A stretch of 64,000 nt of DNA from Caenispirillum bisanense (GTDB lineage: Bacteria > Pseudomonadota > Alphaproteobacteria > Rhodospirillales > Rhodospirillaceae): the NCBI RefSeq assembly GCF_900230255.1, contig NZ_OCNJ01000009.1, forward strand, positions 1 through 64,000, in the 5' to 3' direction. Below are positions 27,038-37,995 of the stretch, in pieces. Under the pieces are notes generated by a model. That model was not told the origin of the DNA and searched no databases. It was given only the letters and a program-made list of their open reading frames with translations. The position numbers were made by a program, and so were the translations under genes. Positions within the stretch are counted from its first letter, which is position 1. Each line of letters opens with the position of its first letter.

Positions 27038-28102
27038 ATGAACAGACTCACCGCCGGGCTCGTCGCCGGCGTCGCGCTGACCGTGCTGTCTGCGGGCATC
27101 TCGTCGGCGGAAGCCGTCACTCTGCGCTTCTCGGACTACGGACCGAACCGCGGCACCCGGGCCGAGGCGATGGAGTGGTTCGCCGACCAGATCAAGGAGC
27201 GGTCCGGCGGCAGCATGGACGTCGAGTTCTTCTGGGGCGGCTCCCTCCTCGGCGGCAAGGACACGCTGAAGGGCGTGGGCGACGGCGTGGCGGACATGGG
27301 CACGGTCGTCGGGTTCTTCACCCCGCGGGAGCTGCGCGCCTACAACATCGGCGACCTGCCGTTCGAGAACAGCGACATGTGGGTCGGCCTGCGCGCCATG
27401 CACGACCTGGCACGGGAGAACGAGGCGCTCGGCAAGGAATTCGCGGACGCCAACGTCGTCTATGTGACGAACTACACCACCGGCCCGGTGCAGCTGATCT
27501 GCACCAAGCCTGTCGAGACCCTGGACGACCTGAAGGGCCTGAAGGTCAGGGCGTCCGGGCCCTACGGCGATGCGCTGGCCGAACTGGGGGCCGAGGTGGT
27601 GCGCATGAGCCAGTCGGAGGTCTACCAGGCGCTCGATTCCGGCCTCATCGACTGCAACCAGAACTACTACTACTCCATGAAGGGCTACAAGCAGTACGAG
27701 GTGGCGCCGCACGTCCTCGAGATGGACTGGGGGCAGAACATGTCCTTCGGCATCGTCATGAACAAGTTCGCCTACGACGGTCTCGGCGACGCGGAGAAGA
27801 AGGTCCTCGCCGAGGTCGCGGCCGACTTCGAAGACCATCTGGCGCAGCTCATGATGGAGGAGCAGGCCAAGGTGAAGGCCGAGATGCAGGAAGGCATCGA
27901 CGGCAAGAGCATCGAGGTCGTGGTACTGCCGCCCGACGAGAAGAAGCGGCTCATGGACATGAGCAGCAAGCAGATCGACGAGTGGAGCCGCGAGGCGAGC
28001 CAGGACGGCCTCGACGCCGCGGCCGTCATCGCCGACTACCGCGACCGCATCGCCGCCTACCAGAAGGAGCTGGACGCGCGGGGGTACCCATGGACCCGGT
28101 GA
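27038..28102 (+). CDS. TRAP transporter solute-binding protein (DctP type)
   Basis: A 354-residue periplasmic protein with a Sec signal peptide (cleavage likely after ISSAEA, about residue 25). DctP-family marks are VTLRFSDYGPNRGTRAEAMEWFADQIKERSGG, DLKGLKVRASGPYGDALAELGAEVV and EVYQALDSGLIDC. The Arg in KVRASG normally salt-bridges the substrate carboxylate, so an organic acid is expected. It overlaps the small membrane subunit gene by 13 bp. AGGAGG lies upstream of the start. The promoter has the GntR-type operator described at 26866. Confidence 0.92.
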   Translation: MNRLTAGLVAGVALTVLSAGISSAEAVTLRFSDYGPNRGTRAEAMEWFADQIKERSGGSMDVEFFWGGSLLGGKDTLKGVGDGVADMGTVVGFFTPRELRAYNIGDLPFENSDMWVGLRAMHDLARENEALGKEFADANVVYVTNYTTGPVQLICTKPVETLDDLKGLKVRASGPYGDALAELGAEVVRMSQSEVYQALDSGLIDCNQNYYYSMKGYKQYEVAPHVLEMDWGQNMSFGIVMNKFAYDGLGDAEKKVLAEVAADFEDHLAQLMMEEQAKVKAEMQEGIDGKSIEVVVLPPDEKKRLMDMSSKQIDEWSREASQDGLDAAAVIADYRDRIAAYQKELDARGYPWTR

Positions 28103-28602
28103 GCCACGAGCTGCCGCCGGTAGAAGCGACCAAGGGAGAGCGCCTTCTGGGCGCTCTTTCGATGGTCGGCCTCGGGCTGCTGGCGCTGATCGTGACCGTC
28201 ACCGTCGTCTCCCGATGGGTCGGCCGTTCCATCATCCCCGACGACGTGCTGCTGGTGCAGGAACTGATGGTGGCGGTCATCCTGCTGCCGCTCGGGCTGG
28301 TCACCGCGGCGCGGCAGCATATTTCGGTCGAGGTGTTCACGGCCCGCGTCTCGCCGCGCACGCTCGCCGTCCTCAGCGCCCTCGGGCACGGGCTCGGCCT
28401 TCTGTTCGCGCTGCTGCTGCTGGCCGCCGGAGCGAAGGGGTTTCTGGGCGCCTGGAAGACGCAGGACTATTACAACGGCGTCCTCCACATCCCCATGTGG
28501 ATCGGCCAGGCCGTCTTCGTCTTCGCCATGGTGCTGTTCGCCCTGCGGCTGGCCATCATGATCGTCCACGACCTTCGCCGCCTCGGCGCCGGAAAGGCCT
28601 GA
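28090..28602 (+). CDS. TRAP transporter small permease (DctQ type)
   Basis: A 170-residue inner-membrane protein with four predicted helices, starting at residues of about 21, 57, 92 and 135. Motifs VVSRWVGRSIIPDDVLLVQELMVAVI and AARQHISVEVFT fit DctQ, where the R-x-x-x-I region and the H-I-x-V-E/D motif are typical. It overlaps the end of the binding-protein gene and is followed by the large permease after 3 bp, giving the standard dctPQM order. Confidence 0.88.
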   Translation: MDPVSHELPPVEATKGERLLGALSMVGLGLLALIVTVTVVSRWVGRSIIPDDVLLVQELMVAVILLPLGLVTAARQHISVEVFTARVSPRTLAVLSALGHGLGLLFALLLLAAGAKGFLGAWKTQDYYNGVLHIPMWIGQAVFVFAMVLFALRLAIMIVHDLRRLGAGKA

Positions 28603-28605
28603 CCC

Positions 28606-29949
28606 ATGGATCCCCTCCTGCTCGCGGCCGTGGCGATCGGTGCCGTCCTCGTCCTGCTCGCGCTTCGCGTTCCCATCGCCTTCTGCCTGGGCACGGTGTC
28701 GGCGCTCGGCCTCATCACCTTCTTCTCGTGGCGGCCGGGCGGCGCCTTCGATCTGGAACGGGGGATCGAGCCGGCGCTGACGCTCATCGGCTCGGCAGCC
28801 TACTCGTTCGTCCACAGCTACCCGTTGAGCATGATCCCGCTGTTCATCGGGCTCGGCCACGTCGCCTACCACGGCGGGATCACGACCGACCTCTATCGCG
28901 CCCTGCGCATCTGGCTCGGCCGGCTGCCGGGCGGGCTCGCCATGGCGTCGGTGATGGGATGCGCCGGGTTCTCGGCCATCACGGGGTCGAGCGTGGCCTG
29001 CGCGGCAGCCATGGGACGGATCACCGTGCCGGAGATGCTGCGCTACAACTACAGCCCGCGCCTCGCGTCGGGAGCCGTCGCTGCCGGCGGCACGCTGGGG
29101 TCGCTCATCCCGCCCAGTCTGCTGTTCGTCATCTACGCGATCTTCACGGAACAGTCGGTGAAGGTCCTGTTCCTCGCCGGCATCCTCCCCGGCATCCTGT
29201 CTCTCGCCGGATACCTCATCACGATCGCCGTCTGGACGTGGCGCCGCCCCGAGGATGCGCCGAAGCCGGACACGACCTTCACGCCCGGCGACGTGCGCGA
29301 GGCCGTGGCGGGAACCTGGCCGACGGTGGTTCTCCTCGCCGTCGTCATCGGCGGCATCTACCTCGGCGTCTTCACGCCGACGGAGGCGGCCGCCGTCAGC
29401 TTCGTCATCGCCGTGATCCTGGGGTTCGCGCGTGGACGCCTGACGATGGCGAGCCTCGTCGAGGCGGCGCGGGATACCGTGGTGCAGACCACCATGATCT
29501 TCCTCATCGCGCTCGGCGCCAAGGTGTTCACCACCTTCGTTTCCCTGACCCGCGTGACGCCGGCCGTCCTCGACTGGCTCCAGAGCGTCGATGCGCCGAC
29601 GGTGATGGTGGTGGCGGGCCTCGTGGTGTTCTACCTGGTGCTCGGCATGTTCCTGGACTCCATCGGCATTCTGGTGCTGACGCTGCCGTTCACGGTGCCG
29701 CTGGTGACGGGTTACGGCCTCGATCTCGTCTGGTTCGGCGTCATCGTCATCAAGCTGCTGGAGATCGGCCTCATCACCCCGCCCATCGGCCTGAACGTCT
29801 TCGTCATCAAATCGGTGACACCAAGCTCGGTGACCCTCGGCCAGATCTTCCGCGGCGTGAGCTGGTTCCTGCTGCTGGATGGGGTGGTGCTCCTCCTCCT
29901 CCTGGCGGTGCCGGCCCTGTCGCTGTTCATTCCGGGCACCGTGGACTGA
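28606..29949 (+). CDS. TRAP transporter large permease (DctM type)
   Basis: A 447-residue inner-membrane protein with about 12 hydrophobic helices that carries out Na+-driven uptake. DctM signatures include IPLFIGLGHVAYHGGI, GCAGFSAITGSSVACAAAMG, GAVAAGGTLGSLIPPSLLFVIYAIF and LIALGAKVFTTF. The C-terminal NVFVIKSV segment is also typical. It is the last gene of the TRAP operon and converges on the Rrf2 gene. The predicted Na+ site blocks are intact. Confidence 0.92.
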   Translation: MDPLLLAAVAIGAVLVLLALRVPIAFCLGTVSALGLITFFSWRPGGAFDLERGIEPALTLIGSAAYSFVHSYPLSMIPLFIGLGHVAYHGGITTDLYRALRIWLGRLPGGLAMASVMGCAGFSAITGSSVACAAAMGRITVPEMLRYNYSPRLASGAVAAGGTLGSLIPPSLLFVIYAIFTEQSVKVLFLAGILPGILSLAGYLITIAVWTWRRPEDAPKPDTTFTPGDVREAVAGTWPTVVLLAVVIGGIYLGVFTPTEAAAVSFVIAVILGFARGRLTMASLVEAARDTVVQTTMIFLIALGAKVFTTFVSLTRVTPAVLDWLQSVDAPTVMVVAGLVVFYLVLGMFLDSIGILVLTLPFTVPLVTGYGLDLVWFGVIVIKLLEIGLITPPIGLNVFVIKSVTPSSVTLGQIFRGVSWFLLLDGVVLLLLLAVPALSLFIPGTVD

Positions 29950-30055
29950 TCCCGCGGGAGCGCCCCGGAGGTGCATCGCGATCGCCCGACCGAGGCGGGG
30001 TGCGGCCGCCGCCGGGCACGGCTGCCGCAGCGCTGCGGCTCGCCCCGGCCGGCGA

Positions 30056-30496
30056 TCACCCCGCTTCGGCGGCGAGCCGGCGGTCCCCGTCGGCCATGGC
30101 GGCGAGGGTCGTGCCGTCGAGCACGGCGGTATTGGCCCGATGCGCCTCGGCGAAGACGCGGCGGATGCGGCAGGCCTCCTCGCCGTCGCAATCCTCGCAG
30201 CGGCGGTAGGCCATGCGCGACAGGCAGGGCAGGGGAGCCAGCGGCCCGTCGACGATGCGCACGATCTCGCCGACGGTCAGGTCGTCGGGGGCGCGCAGCA
30301 GCGCGTAGCCGCCGTTCTTGCCGCGCCGACTGGTCAGCAGGCCGCGGTGCTTGAGGTCGAGCAGGATCTGTTCGAGGAACTTGCGCGGAATGCGCTGCCC
30401 CTCGGCGATGTCCGAGATCAGCACCGACTCGCCGACGCCGGCATCGGCCAGCACCAGCAGGGCACGCAACGCATACTTCGCCTTCTGGGAGATCAC
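30056..30496 (-). CDS. Rrf2-family regulator next to sulfate transport genes
   Basis: A 146-residue winged-helix regulator. It begins [19 protein letters not shown] from a GTG at 30496 with GGAG upstream; the open frame extends further but the family starts here. [20 protein letters not shown] is the recognition region and [15 protein letters not shown] the wing. The C-terminal cysteines [20 protein letters not shown] could hold an Fe-S cluster or sense sulfur status, as in IscR and CymR relatives. It is divergent from the sulfate transporter operon, with a palindrome between the promoters. Control of sulfur uptake is the natural inference. Confidence 0.85.
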   Translation of the reverse strand: MISQKAKYALRALLVLADAGVGESVLISDIAEGQRIPRKFLEQILLDLKHRGLLTSRRGKNGGYALLRAPDDLTVGEIVRIVDGPLAPLPCLSRMAYRRCEDCDGEEACRIRRVFAEAHRANTAVLDGTTLAAMADGDRRLAAEAG

Positions 30497-30603
30497 GCTC
30501 CGGATCCGCTCCTTGGGGGTGGGCTGCCTTTGGTCGCCGATACGCCGGGGCGGGTCAAGGATCATCGCGGAGGACACGGCGGGCGGCTCGTCGAATTTCA
30601 TTC

Positions 30604-30638
30604 TTGACTTTGTATACCTAGTCGGTAGGGATTGTAAA
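30604..30638. promoter_or_regulatory. Divergent promoter region with TACC-N5-GGTA palindrome
   Basis: On the minus strand TTTACA (30633-30638) and TATACA (30611-30616) are 16 bp apart, a good sigma-70 promoter for the Rrf2 gene. On the plus strand TTGACT (30604-30609) is a possible -35 for the sulfate operon, without a clear -10. TACC-TAGTC-GGTA at 30615-30627 overlaps both and is a likely Rrf2 operator. Confidence 0.55.
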
Positions 30639-30668
30639 GATGTTCCACCGCACTGGGAGATGCGGATC

Positions 30669-31688
30669 ATGCGAAGTCCCCGTTTCACGCGCTTCGGCGC
30701 CGTCACCATCCTCGCCGCCAGCCTCGCCTGGGGCGGCCCCGCGATGGCGGAAACCGCCATCCTCAACGTGTCCTACGACCCGACCCGCGAGCTGTACAAA
30801 GAGTTCAACGAGGCCTTCGCCGCCCACTGGAAGGCCGAGACGGGCGAGGACGTCGCGGTGCGCATGTCGCACGGCGGGGCGGGCAAGCAGGCCCGCGCGG
30901 TCATCGACGGGCTCGCCGCCGACGTGGTGACGCTGGCGCTCGCCTACGACATCGACGCCATCGCCGAGCGCACCGGCCTCATCAACGCCGACTGGCAGGC
31001 GGAACTGCCCAACGCCAGCGCCCCCTACACCTCGACCATCGTGCTGCTGGTGCGCAAGGGCAACCCCAAGGGCATCCACGACTGGGGCGACCTGGCGCGG
31101 GACGACGTGCAGGTCATCACGCCCAACCCCAAGACCTCCGGCGGCGCCCGCTGGAACTTCCTGGCGGCCTGGGCCTGGGGGCTCGACGCCTTCGGCGGCG
31201 ACGAGGCCAAGGTCGGCGACTACATGACCAAGGTGTTCCGCAACGTGCCGGTGCTCGACACGGGCGCACGCGGCTCCACCACCACCTTCGTGCAGCGCGG
31301 CATCGGCGACGTGCTGCTGGCCTGGGAGAACGAGGCCTTCCTCGCCCTCGAGGAACTGGGGCCCGACAAGTTCGAGATCGTGGTGCCTTCCGTCAGCATC
31401 CTGGCGCAGCCGCCGGTGACGGTGGTCGACGGCAACGTCGACAAGCACGGCACCCGCAAGGTGGCGGAAGCCTACCTCGCCTACCTCTACTCGCCGGAGG
31501 GTCAGCGGCTGGCGGCGAAGCACTACTACCGCCCCGTGACGCCGGAGCACGCCGCGCCGGAAGACCGCGCCCGCTTCCCCGACGCCAGGCTGGTGACCAT
31601 CGACGACACCTTCGGCGGCTGGCAGGCGGCGCAGCAGCGGTTCTTCGCCGACGGCGGCGTGTTCGACCAGATCTACCAGCCCAAGTGA
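30669..31688 (+). CDS. Sulfate/thiosulfate ABC transporter binding protein
   Basis: A 339-residue periplasmic protein of the Sbp/CysP family. A signal peptide ends at about GPAMAE (residue 24). Family motifs are [45 protein letters not shown], and [18 protein letters not shown], which bind the sulfate oxyanion. ATG 30669 is preferred over 30660 because GGGAG lies 9 nt upstream. It is first in a cysPTWA-type operon, 7 bp before cysT. I cannot tell Sbp from CysP by sequence reading alone. Confidence 0.92.
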   Translation: MRSPRFTRFGAVTILAASLAWGGPAMAETAILNVSYDPTRELYKEFNEAFAAHWKAETGEDVAVRMSHGGAGKQARAVIDGLAADVVTLALAYDIDAIAERTGLINADWQAELPNASAPYTSTIVLLVRKGNPKGIHDWGDLARDDVQVITPNPKTSGGARWNFLAAWAWGLDAFGGDEAKVGDYMTKVFRNVPVLDTGARGSTTTFVQRGIGDVLLAWENEAFLALEELGPDKFEIVVPSVSILAQPPVTVVDGNVDKHGTRKVAEAYLAYLYSPEGQRLAAKHYYRPVTPEHAAPEDRARFPDARLVTIDDTFGGWQAAQQRFFADGGVFDQIYQPK

Positions 31689-31695
31689 GGCGGCC

Positions 31696-32547
31696 ATGAA
31701 CACCCGCGCCCTCGGCTCCGGGTGGGTGCGTCCGAGCGTCATTCCGGGGTTCGGCATGACGCTCGGCTTCACGCTCGCCTACCTCGGCCTCGTCGTCCTG
31801 ATCCCGCTGTCGGCCGTGGTGTTCCGCGCCGCCGGCCTGGGGTGGCAGGATTTCCTGGCGCTCGCCACCGACGGCCGCACCCTGGCGGCGGTGCGCCTCA
31901 GCTTCACCACGGCCCTGATGGCGGCGGCGCTGAACGCCGTCTTCGGGCTGTTGGTCGCCTGGGTGCTGGTGCGCTACAGCTTTCCCGGCAAGCGCGTGCT
32001 CGACGCCATGGTGGACCTGCCGTTCGCCCTGCCGACGGCGGTCGCGGGCATCGCCCTGACCTCGCTCTACGCCGGCAACGGCTGGATCGGCCAGTTCCTC
32101 GAGCCGCTCGGCATCAAGGTGGCCTACGCGCCCCTCGGCATCGTCGTGGCGCTGACCTTCATCGGCCTGCCCTTCGTGGTGCGGACCGTGCAGCCGGTGC
32201 TCCAGGACCTCGACCGCGAGGTGGAGGAAGCCTCGGCCACCCTCGGCGCCCGCCGTGGCCGGACCTTCCGCACGGTCATCCTGCCGGTGCTCGGCCCCGC
32301 CCTGCTGACCGGCTTCGCGCTCGCCTTCGCGCGCGGCGTCGGCGAGTACGGCTCGGTCATCTTCATCGCCGGCAACATCCCGCACGTCTCGGAAATCGCG
32401 CCGCTGCTGATCGTGATCCGGCTGGAGGAGTTCAACTACGCCGGCGCGACGGCGGTCGCCGTCCTCATGCTGGCGATCAGCTTCGTCATCCTGCTGCTCA
32501 TCAACCTGATCCAGGCCTGGAGCCGGGGTCGCATGGAGAGAGGGTGA
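31696..32547 (+). CDS. cysT: Sulfate ABC transporter permease CysT
   Basis: A 283-residue inner-membrane permease with six predicted helices. It carries the ABC-permease EAA loop: [21 protein letters not shown]. The opening [28 protein letters not shown] and [19 protein letters not shown] are characteristic of CysT/CysU. It pairs with CysW, 4 bp downstream, to form the channel. Confidence 0.92.
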   Translation: MNTRALGSGWVRPSVIPGFGMTLGFTLAYLGLVVLIPLSAVVFRAAGLGWQDFLALATDGRTLAAVRLSFTTALMAAALNAVFGLLVAWVLVRYSFPGKRVLDAMVDLPFALPTAVAGIALTSLYAGNGWIGQFLEPLGIKVAYAPLGIVVALTFIGLPFVVRTVQPVLQDLDREVEEASATLGARRGRTFRTVILPVLGPALLTGFALAFARGVGEYGSVIFIAGNIPHVSEIAPLLIVIRLEEFNYAGATAVAVLMLAISFVILLLINLIQAWSRGRMERG

Positions 32548-32551
32548 GGCC

Positions 32552-33415
32552 ATGCACGCTTCCGCCACGCCCGCCCAGGTCGCCGCCACCACCGAGTCGC
32601 CGGTGGTCCGCCGGCTCTTGTGCGCCGCCGCCTTCGTCTTCCTGCTGGTCTTCCTGCTGCTGCCGCTGGTGGCGGTGTTCGTCGAGGCCCTGCGCGGCGG
32701 CGTCGGCACCTACCTCGCCGCCCTGGTGGAGCCCGACGCGATTGCGGCCATCGAGCTGACCCTTCTGGTCGCCGCCATCTCGGTGCCGTTGAACATCGTG
32801 TTCGGCGTCTGCGCCGCCTGGTGCATCGCCAAGTTCGAGTTCAAGGGCAAGAGCCTGCTCGTCACGCTCATCGACCTGCCGTTCTCGGTGTCGCCGGTGA
32901 TCGCCGGGCTGATCTACGTCCTGCTGTTCGGGGCGGCGGGGTGGTTCGGGCCCTGGCTGGCCGAGCGCGACATCCAGATCGTCTTCGCCGTGCCCGGCAT
33001 CGTGCTCGCCACCATCTTCGTGACGCTGCCCTTCGTCGCCCGCGAGCTGATCCCGGTCATGCAGCAGAGCGGCACCGACGACGAGGAAGCGGCCCTGTCG
33101 CTGGGCGCCAGCGGCTGGCGCACGTTCCTGACCGTGACGCTGCCCAACATCAAGTGGGGCCTGCTCTACGGCGTGCTGTTGTGCAACGCCCGCGCCATGG
33201 GGGAATTCGGGGCGGTGTCGGTGGTGTCGGGCCACATCCGCGGCTTCACCAACACCATGCCGCTGCATGTCGAGATCCTCTACAACGAGTACAACTTCGC
33301 CGCCGCCTTCGCCGTCGCCTCGCTGCTCGCCGTGCTCGCGCTCGTCACCCTGGTCCTCAAGACCTGGCTGGAAGCGCGCGGCGGGCACGTCGTGTCGTCG
33401 CTCGGCCGGCATTAG
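32552..33415 (+). CDS. cysW: Sulfate ABC transporter permease CysW
   Basis: A 287-residue permease homologous to CysT. Visible marks are [47 protein letters not shown], the EAA loop [21 protein letters not shown], and [31 protein letters not shown], which is nearly diagnostic for CysW. It ends with TAG, showing that amber is a normal stop codon in this genome. CysA follows after 12 bp. Confidence 0.93.
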   Translation: MHASATPAQVAATTESPVVRRLLCAAAFVFLLVFLLLPLVAVFVEALRGGVGTYLAALVEPDAIAAIELTLLVAAISVPLNIVFGVCAAWCIAKFEFKGKSLLVTLIDLPFSVSPVIAGLIYVLLFGAAGWFGPWLAERDIQIVFAVPGIVLATIFVTLPFVARELIPVMQQSGTDDEEAALSLGASGWRTFLTVTLPNIKWGLLYGVLLCNARAMGEFGAVSVVSGHIRGFTNTMPLHVEILYNEYNFAAAFAVASLLAVLALVTLVLKTWLEARGGHVVSSLGRH

Positions 33416-33427
33416 GAGCCTCCCGCC

Positions 33428-34486
33428 ATGGAAATCCGCGTTCACGGCATCCGCAAGGCCTTCGACGGCGCCGCCGCCGCGCTCGACGACGTCGACCTGA
33501 CCATCCGCTCCGGCGAACTGCTGGCCCTGCTCGGCCCCTCGGGGTCGGGCAAGACGACGCTCCTGCGCGTCATCGCCGGCCTGGAGTTCCCGACCGCCGG
33601 AACCATCCTGTTCGACGGCGAGGACGCCTCCCGCCGCACGGTGCAGGAGCGCAACGTCGGCTTCGTGTTCCAGCACTATGCCCTGTTCCGCCACATGACG
33701 GTGCTCGACAACGTCGGCTTCGGCCTGGCGGCGCGGCCGCGCCGCAACCGGCCGCCCAAGGCCGAGATCCGCCGCCGCGCCGAGGAACTGCTGGCGCTGG
33801 TGCAGTTGCAGGGACTGGAGCACCGCTACCCGGCGCAACTCTCCGGCGGCCAGCGCCAGCGCGTGGCGCTGGCCCGGGCGCTCGCCATCGAGCCGACGGT
33901 GCTGCTGCTGGACGAGCCCTTCGGTGCGCTCGACGCCAAAGTGCGCAAGGATCTGCGGCGCTGGCTGCGCGACCTGCACGACCGCACCGGCCACACCACC
34001 GTCTTCGTGACCCACGACCAGGAAGAGGCGCTGGAGCTGTCCGACCGCATCGCCATCGTCAACAAGGGGCGGCTGGAGCAGATCGGCACGCCGACCGAGG
34101 TCTACCTGAACCCGGCCAACGGGTTCGTCTTCGAATTCCTGGGCTCCACCAATGTCCTGCCGGTGGAGGTGCGCGACGGCCGCGCCTTCGTCACCGGCTG
34201 CCCCGTGCCGGTGGCGGAGGGCATCGCGGCGGGCGACGGCCGTTACGCCCTGCACGCCCGCCCCCACGACCTGGTGCTCGCCGCCGAGCGGCAGGAGGCC
34301 GGGCTGGTGGGCGTCACCGACCTGGTGCGCGTGTCGCCGGGCCTCGTGCGCGTCGACATGAAGGTCGACGGTTTGCCGCGGCCCATCGAGCTGGAACTGC
34401 CCATGAAGGCCGGCGGCTGGACCGACCTGAAGCGCGGTCAGGCCCTGCGGGTGCGCATCGACCGCTACCACCTGTTCGCCGCCTGA
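33428..34486 (+). CDS. cysA: Sulfate ABC transporter ATPase CysA
   Basis: A 352-residue cytoplasmic ATPase. Walker A is [12 protein letters not shown], the Q-loop FVFQHYALF, signature [15 protein letters not shown], Walker [13 protein letters not shown] and H-loop [10 protein letters not shown]. The C-terminal extension (after about residue 235) contains a TOBE-like domain with [11 protein letters not shown]. It closes the operon of binding protein, CysT, CysW and CysA. An SLC13-type permease gene follows 63 bp later and may share the transcript. Confidence 0.93.
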   Translation: MEIRVHGIRKAFDGAAAALDDVDLTIRSGELLALLGPSGSGKTTLLRVIAGLEFPTAGTILFDGEDASRRTVQERNVGFVFQHYALFRHMTVLDNVGFGLAARPRRNRPPKAEIRRRAEELLALVQLQGLEHRYPAQLSGGQRQRVALARALAIEPTVLLLDEPFGALDAKVRKDLRRWLRDLHDRTGHTTVFVTHDQEEALELSDRIAIVNKGRLEQIGTPTEVYLNPANGFVFEFLGSTNVLPVEVRDGRAFVTGCPVPVAEGIAAGDGRYALHARPHDLVLAAERQEAGLVGVTDLVRVSPGLVRVDMKVDGLPRPIELELPMKAGGWTDLKRGQALRVRIDRYHLFAA

Positions 34487-34549
34487 GGGACGGGCTTGCG
34501 GTGGGGCGCGGCTTGAGCGACGCTCGGCCTCCCACCGGCCGGACTGCCC

Positions 34550-36271
34550 ATGACGACAGACCAGATCCTGATCCTCGCGCTGCTGTTGGCGACCCTGGCG
34601 GCGCTGGCCGCCCACCGCTGGCGCCACGACGTGGTGGCGGTGACGGCGCTGCTGGCGGGCGTCGGCCTCGGCCTGGTGCCGGCGGCGGAGGCCTTCTCCG
34701 GCTTCGCCAACGCGGCGGTGGTGACGGTGGCCGCCATCCTGGTCCTGGGGCGGACGCTGGTGCAGTCGGGCGCGCTCGACCCGCTGGTCGGGCGCATCGG
34801 CGGCCTGCCGGGCGGCGAGACGGGGCTCGTCGCCGCCCTCTGCGCCGTGGCCGCCTTCAGTTCGGCCTTCATGAACAACGTCGGCGCGCTGGCGATGATG
34901 ATGCCGGTGGCGCTGGCGGTGGCGGCGCGGCGCGGGCTGGCCCCGGCGAAGGTGCTGATGCCGGTGTCCTTCGCGACCTTGCTCGGCGGCATGACGACCC
35001 TCATCGGCACGCCGCCCAACCTGCTGATCTCGCAGGTCCGCGAGCAGGCGGTGGGCGAGCCCTTCGCCGTCTTCGCCTTCACCCCCTATGCCGCGCCCGT
35101 CGCGGTCGTGGGCCTCGTGTGGCTGGCGCTGGCGGGATGGCGGCTGACGCCCGACCGCACGCCGGCGGCCGAGGCGCCGGCCTACGATGTCGGCCGCTAC
35201 CAGAGCGAGCTGACGATCCCGGCAGGCTCGCCGCTGGTCGGCACGGCGCTGCCCGACCTGCCGCCGGTGCTGGGCGTCCATGGCGTGCTGCGCGGCGGCG
35301 CCCGCGTCTTCGCCCGCCCGGCGGCGGTGACCATCGCCGCTGGCGACGTGCTGCTGGCCGAGGCCGGGCTCGACACCATGGAACGTTTGGCGGCCGAAGG
35401 CACCGTCGCGCTCGGGGGGATCGAGGAGCCGGCCGACTTCGTCGAGATGGTGGTGACGCCGGGATCGGTGGTGCTCGGCAGCGCCCTCGGCACCCTGCAC
35501 GCCGAAGACCGGTGGGGCGTCGCCGTGGTCGCCGTCGCCCGCAACGGCCGCCGCTACGAAGGCCGGCTGGCCGACCTGACGCTCGCGGTCGGCGACGTCC
35601 TGCTGCTGCACGGACCGGCCGAGCAGGCGGTGCAGGCGGCCGACGACCTCGCCTGCCTGCCGCTCGCCCGCCGGCCCATTTCGATGAGCCGCCGCCGGCC
35701 GCGGACTACGGTGGCGCTGTTCGGCGCCGCCCTCGCCGCCGCCGCCAGTGGCCTGGTGCCGCCGGAGATCGCCTTCACGGCGGCGGTGGTGGCGCTGGTG
35801 CTCGCCGGCATCCTGCCCATCGGCGACGTCTACCGCCGCATCGACTGGTCGGTGGTGGTGATGCTGGCCGCCCTGGTGCCGCTGGGCGGCGCGCTCGCCG
35901 CCACCGGCGCGGCGGCGACCCTCGCCCATGCCGCCCTCGACCTCGCCCAGGGCGCCGGCCCGACGGCGCTGCTCGCCATGACCTTCGCCTTCACGGTGCT
36001 GGTGACACCGGTGCTCAACAACGTGGCGACGGTGATCGTCGTCGCCCCCATCGTGGTGAGCCTCGCGACCCAGGCCGGGCTGCCGGTGGACCCGTTCCTC
36101 ATCGTCGTCGCCATCGGCGCCTCGGCCGACTTCCTGACCCCCTTCGGCCACCACAACAACACCATCATCATGGCGCCCGGCGGCTACCGCTTCGGCGACT
36201 ACTGGCGCCCCGGCCTGCCGCTGGTGGTGCTGACGGGGGTGGTGGCGGTGGCGCTGTTGTCCATAGCCTGA
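34550..36271 (+). CDS. SLC13-type permease with two RCK_C domains
   Basis: A 573-residue inner-membrane transporter of the divalent anion/Na+ symporter (DASS) group. About eleven helices flank a cytosolic insert (roughly residues 215-385) with two TrkA-C (RCK_C) type domains. Family motifs are AAFSSAFMNNVGALAMMMPVAL, LLGGMTTLIGTPPNLLISQVR, and a matching second repeat with TPVLNNVATVIVVAP and GASADFLTPFGHHNN. Members with RCK_C domains often move sulfate. The position just after cysA supports that, making two sulfate uptake systems in tandem. Substrate is inferred. Confidence 0.88.
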   Translation: MTTDQILILALLLATLAALAAHRWRHDVVAVTALLAGVGLGLVPAAEAFSGFANAAVVTVAAILVLGRTLVQSGALDPLVGRIGGLPGGETGLVAALCAVAAFSSAFMNNVGALAMMMPVALAVAARRGLAPAKVLMPVSFATLLGGMTTLIGTPPNLLISQVREQAVGEPFAVFAFTPYAAPVAVVGLVWLALAGWRLTPDRTPAAEAPAYDVGRYQSELTIPAGSPLVGTALPDLPPVLGVHGVLRGGARVFARPAAVTIAAGDVLLAEAGLDTMERLAAEGTVALGGIEEPADFVEMVVTPGSVVLGSALGTLHAEDRWGVAVVAVARNGRRYEGRLADLTLAVGDVLLLHGPAEQAVQAADDLACLPLARRPISMSRRRPRTTVALFGAALAAAASGLVPPEIAFTAAVVALVLAGILPIGDVYRRIDWSVVVMLAALVPLGGALAATGAAATLAHAALDLAQGAGPTALLAMTFAFTVLVTPVLNNVATVIVVAPIVVSLATQAGLPVDPFLIVVAIGASADFLTPFGHHNNTIIMAPGGYRFGDYWRPGLPLVVLTGVVAVALLSIA

Positions 36272-36555
36272 GCGACAGGACCGCCATCCTCTCCGGCTCC
36301 CCGCGGGAGACCGGGGCGTCGGGCGGCGGTCGCGCCTCGGGGCGACGAGTCCACAGACCGGCGTCGTTCGACCAAAGTCTCGCTCTCCCTTTTATCGCTC
36401 GTGCTTTATCCAATTTCCTCGAAATGGCTCCCGCCCTAAGTATAGCCATGTGAAACGATTCGGGGTGAAGGTGCCGACGCCCCCGTGGATTGCGGCCTCT
36501 CTGGTGCTAGCGTCTCCCGGTGAGCCTTTCACGGCTCGTTGTCGAGAGAGGGTGC
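36272..36555. other. Intergenic region before the sigma-54 activator
   Basis: About 280 bp without a gene. The segment 36370-36450 is clearly A/T richer than its surroundings and may hold the promoter. I looked for a TGGCAC/TTGCA -24/-12 element on the plus strand and found none, so the activator is probably made from an ordinary sigma factor. Confidence 0.4.

Positions 36556-37991
<1,436 letters not shown>

Positions 37992-37995
<4 letters not shown>

Noticed and set aside
30024-30039. GCCGCAGCGCTGCGGC palindrome between the convergent TRAP and Rrf2 genes as a terminator.
   Set aside because: It has almost no loop and no T-run on either side, so it does not fit an intrinsic terminator; GC-rich chance palindrome is possible.
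32501-36154. A 1217-codon minus-strand open frame opposite cysW, cysA and the SLC13 permease.
   Set aside because: Low-complexity His/Gln/Arg/Gly text without any domain, antisense to well-supported genes. A GC-skew artefact.
36272-36555. A sigma-54 promoter in front of the activator gene.
   Set aside because: No TGG-N10-GC spaced element was found on the plus strand in this region.
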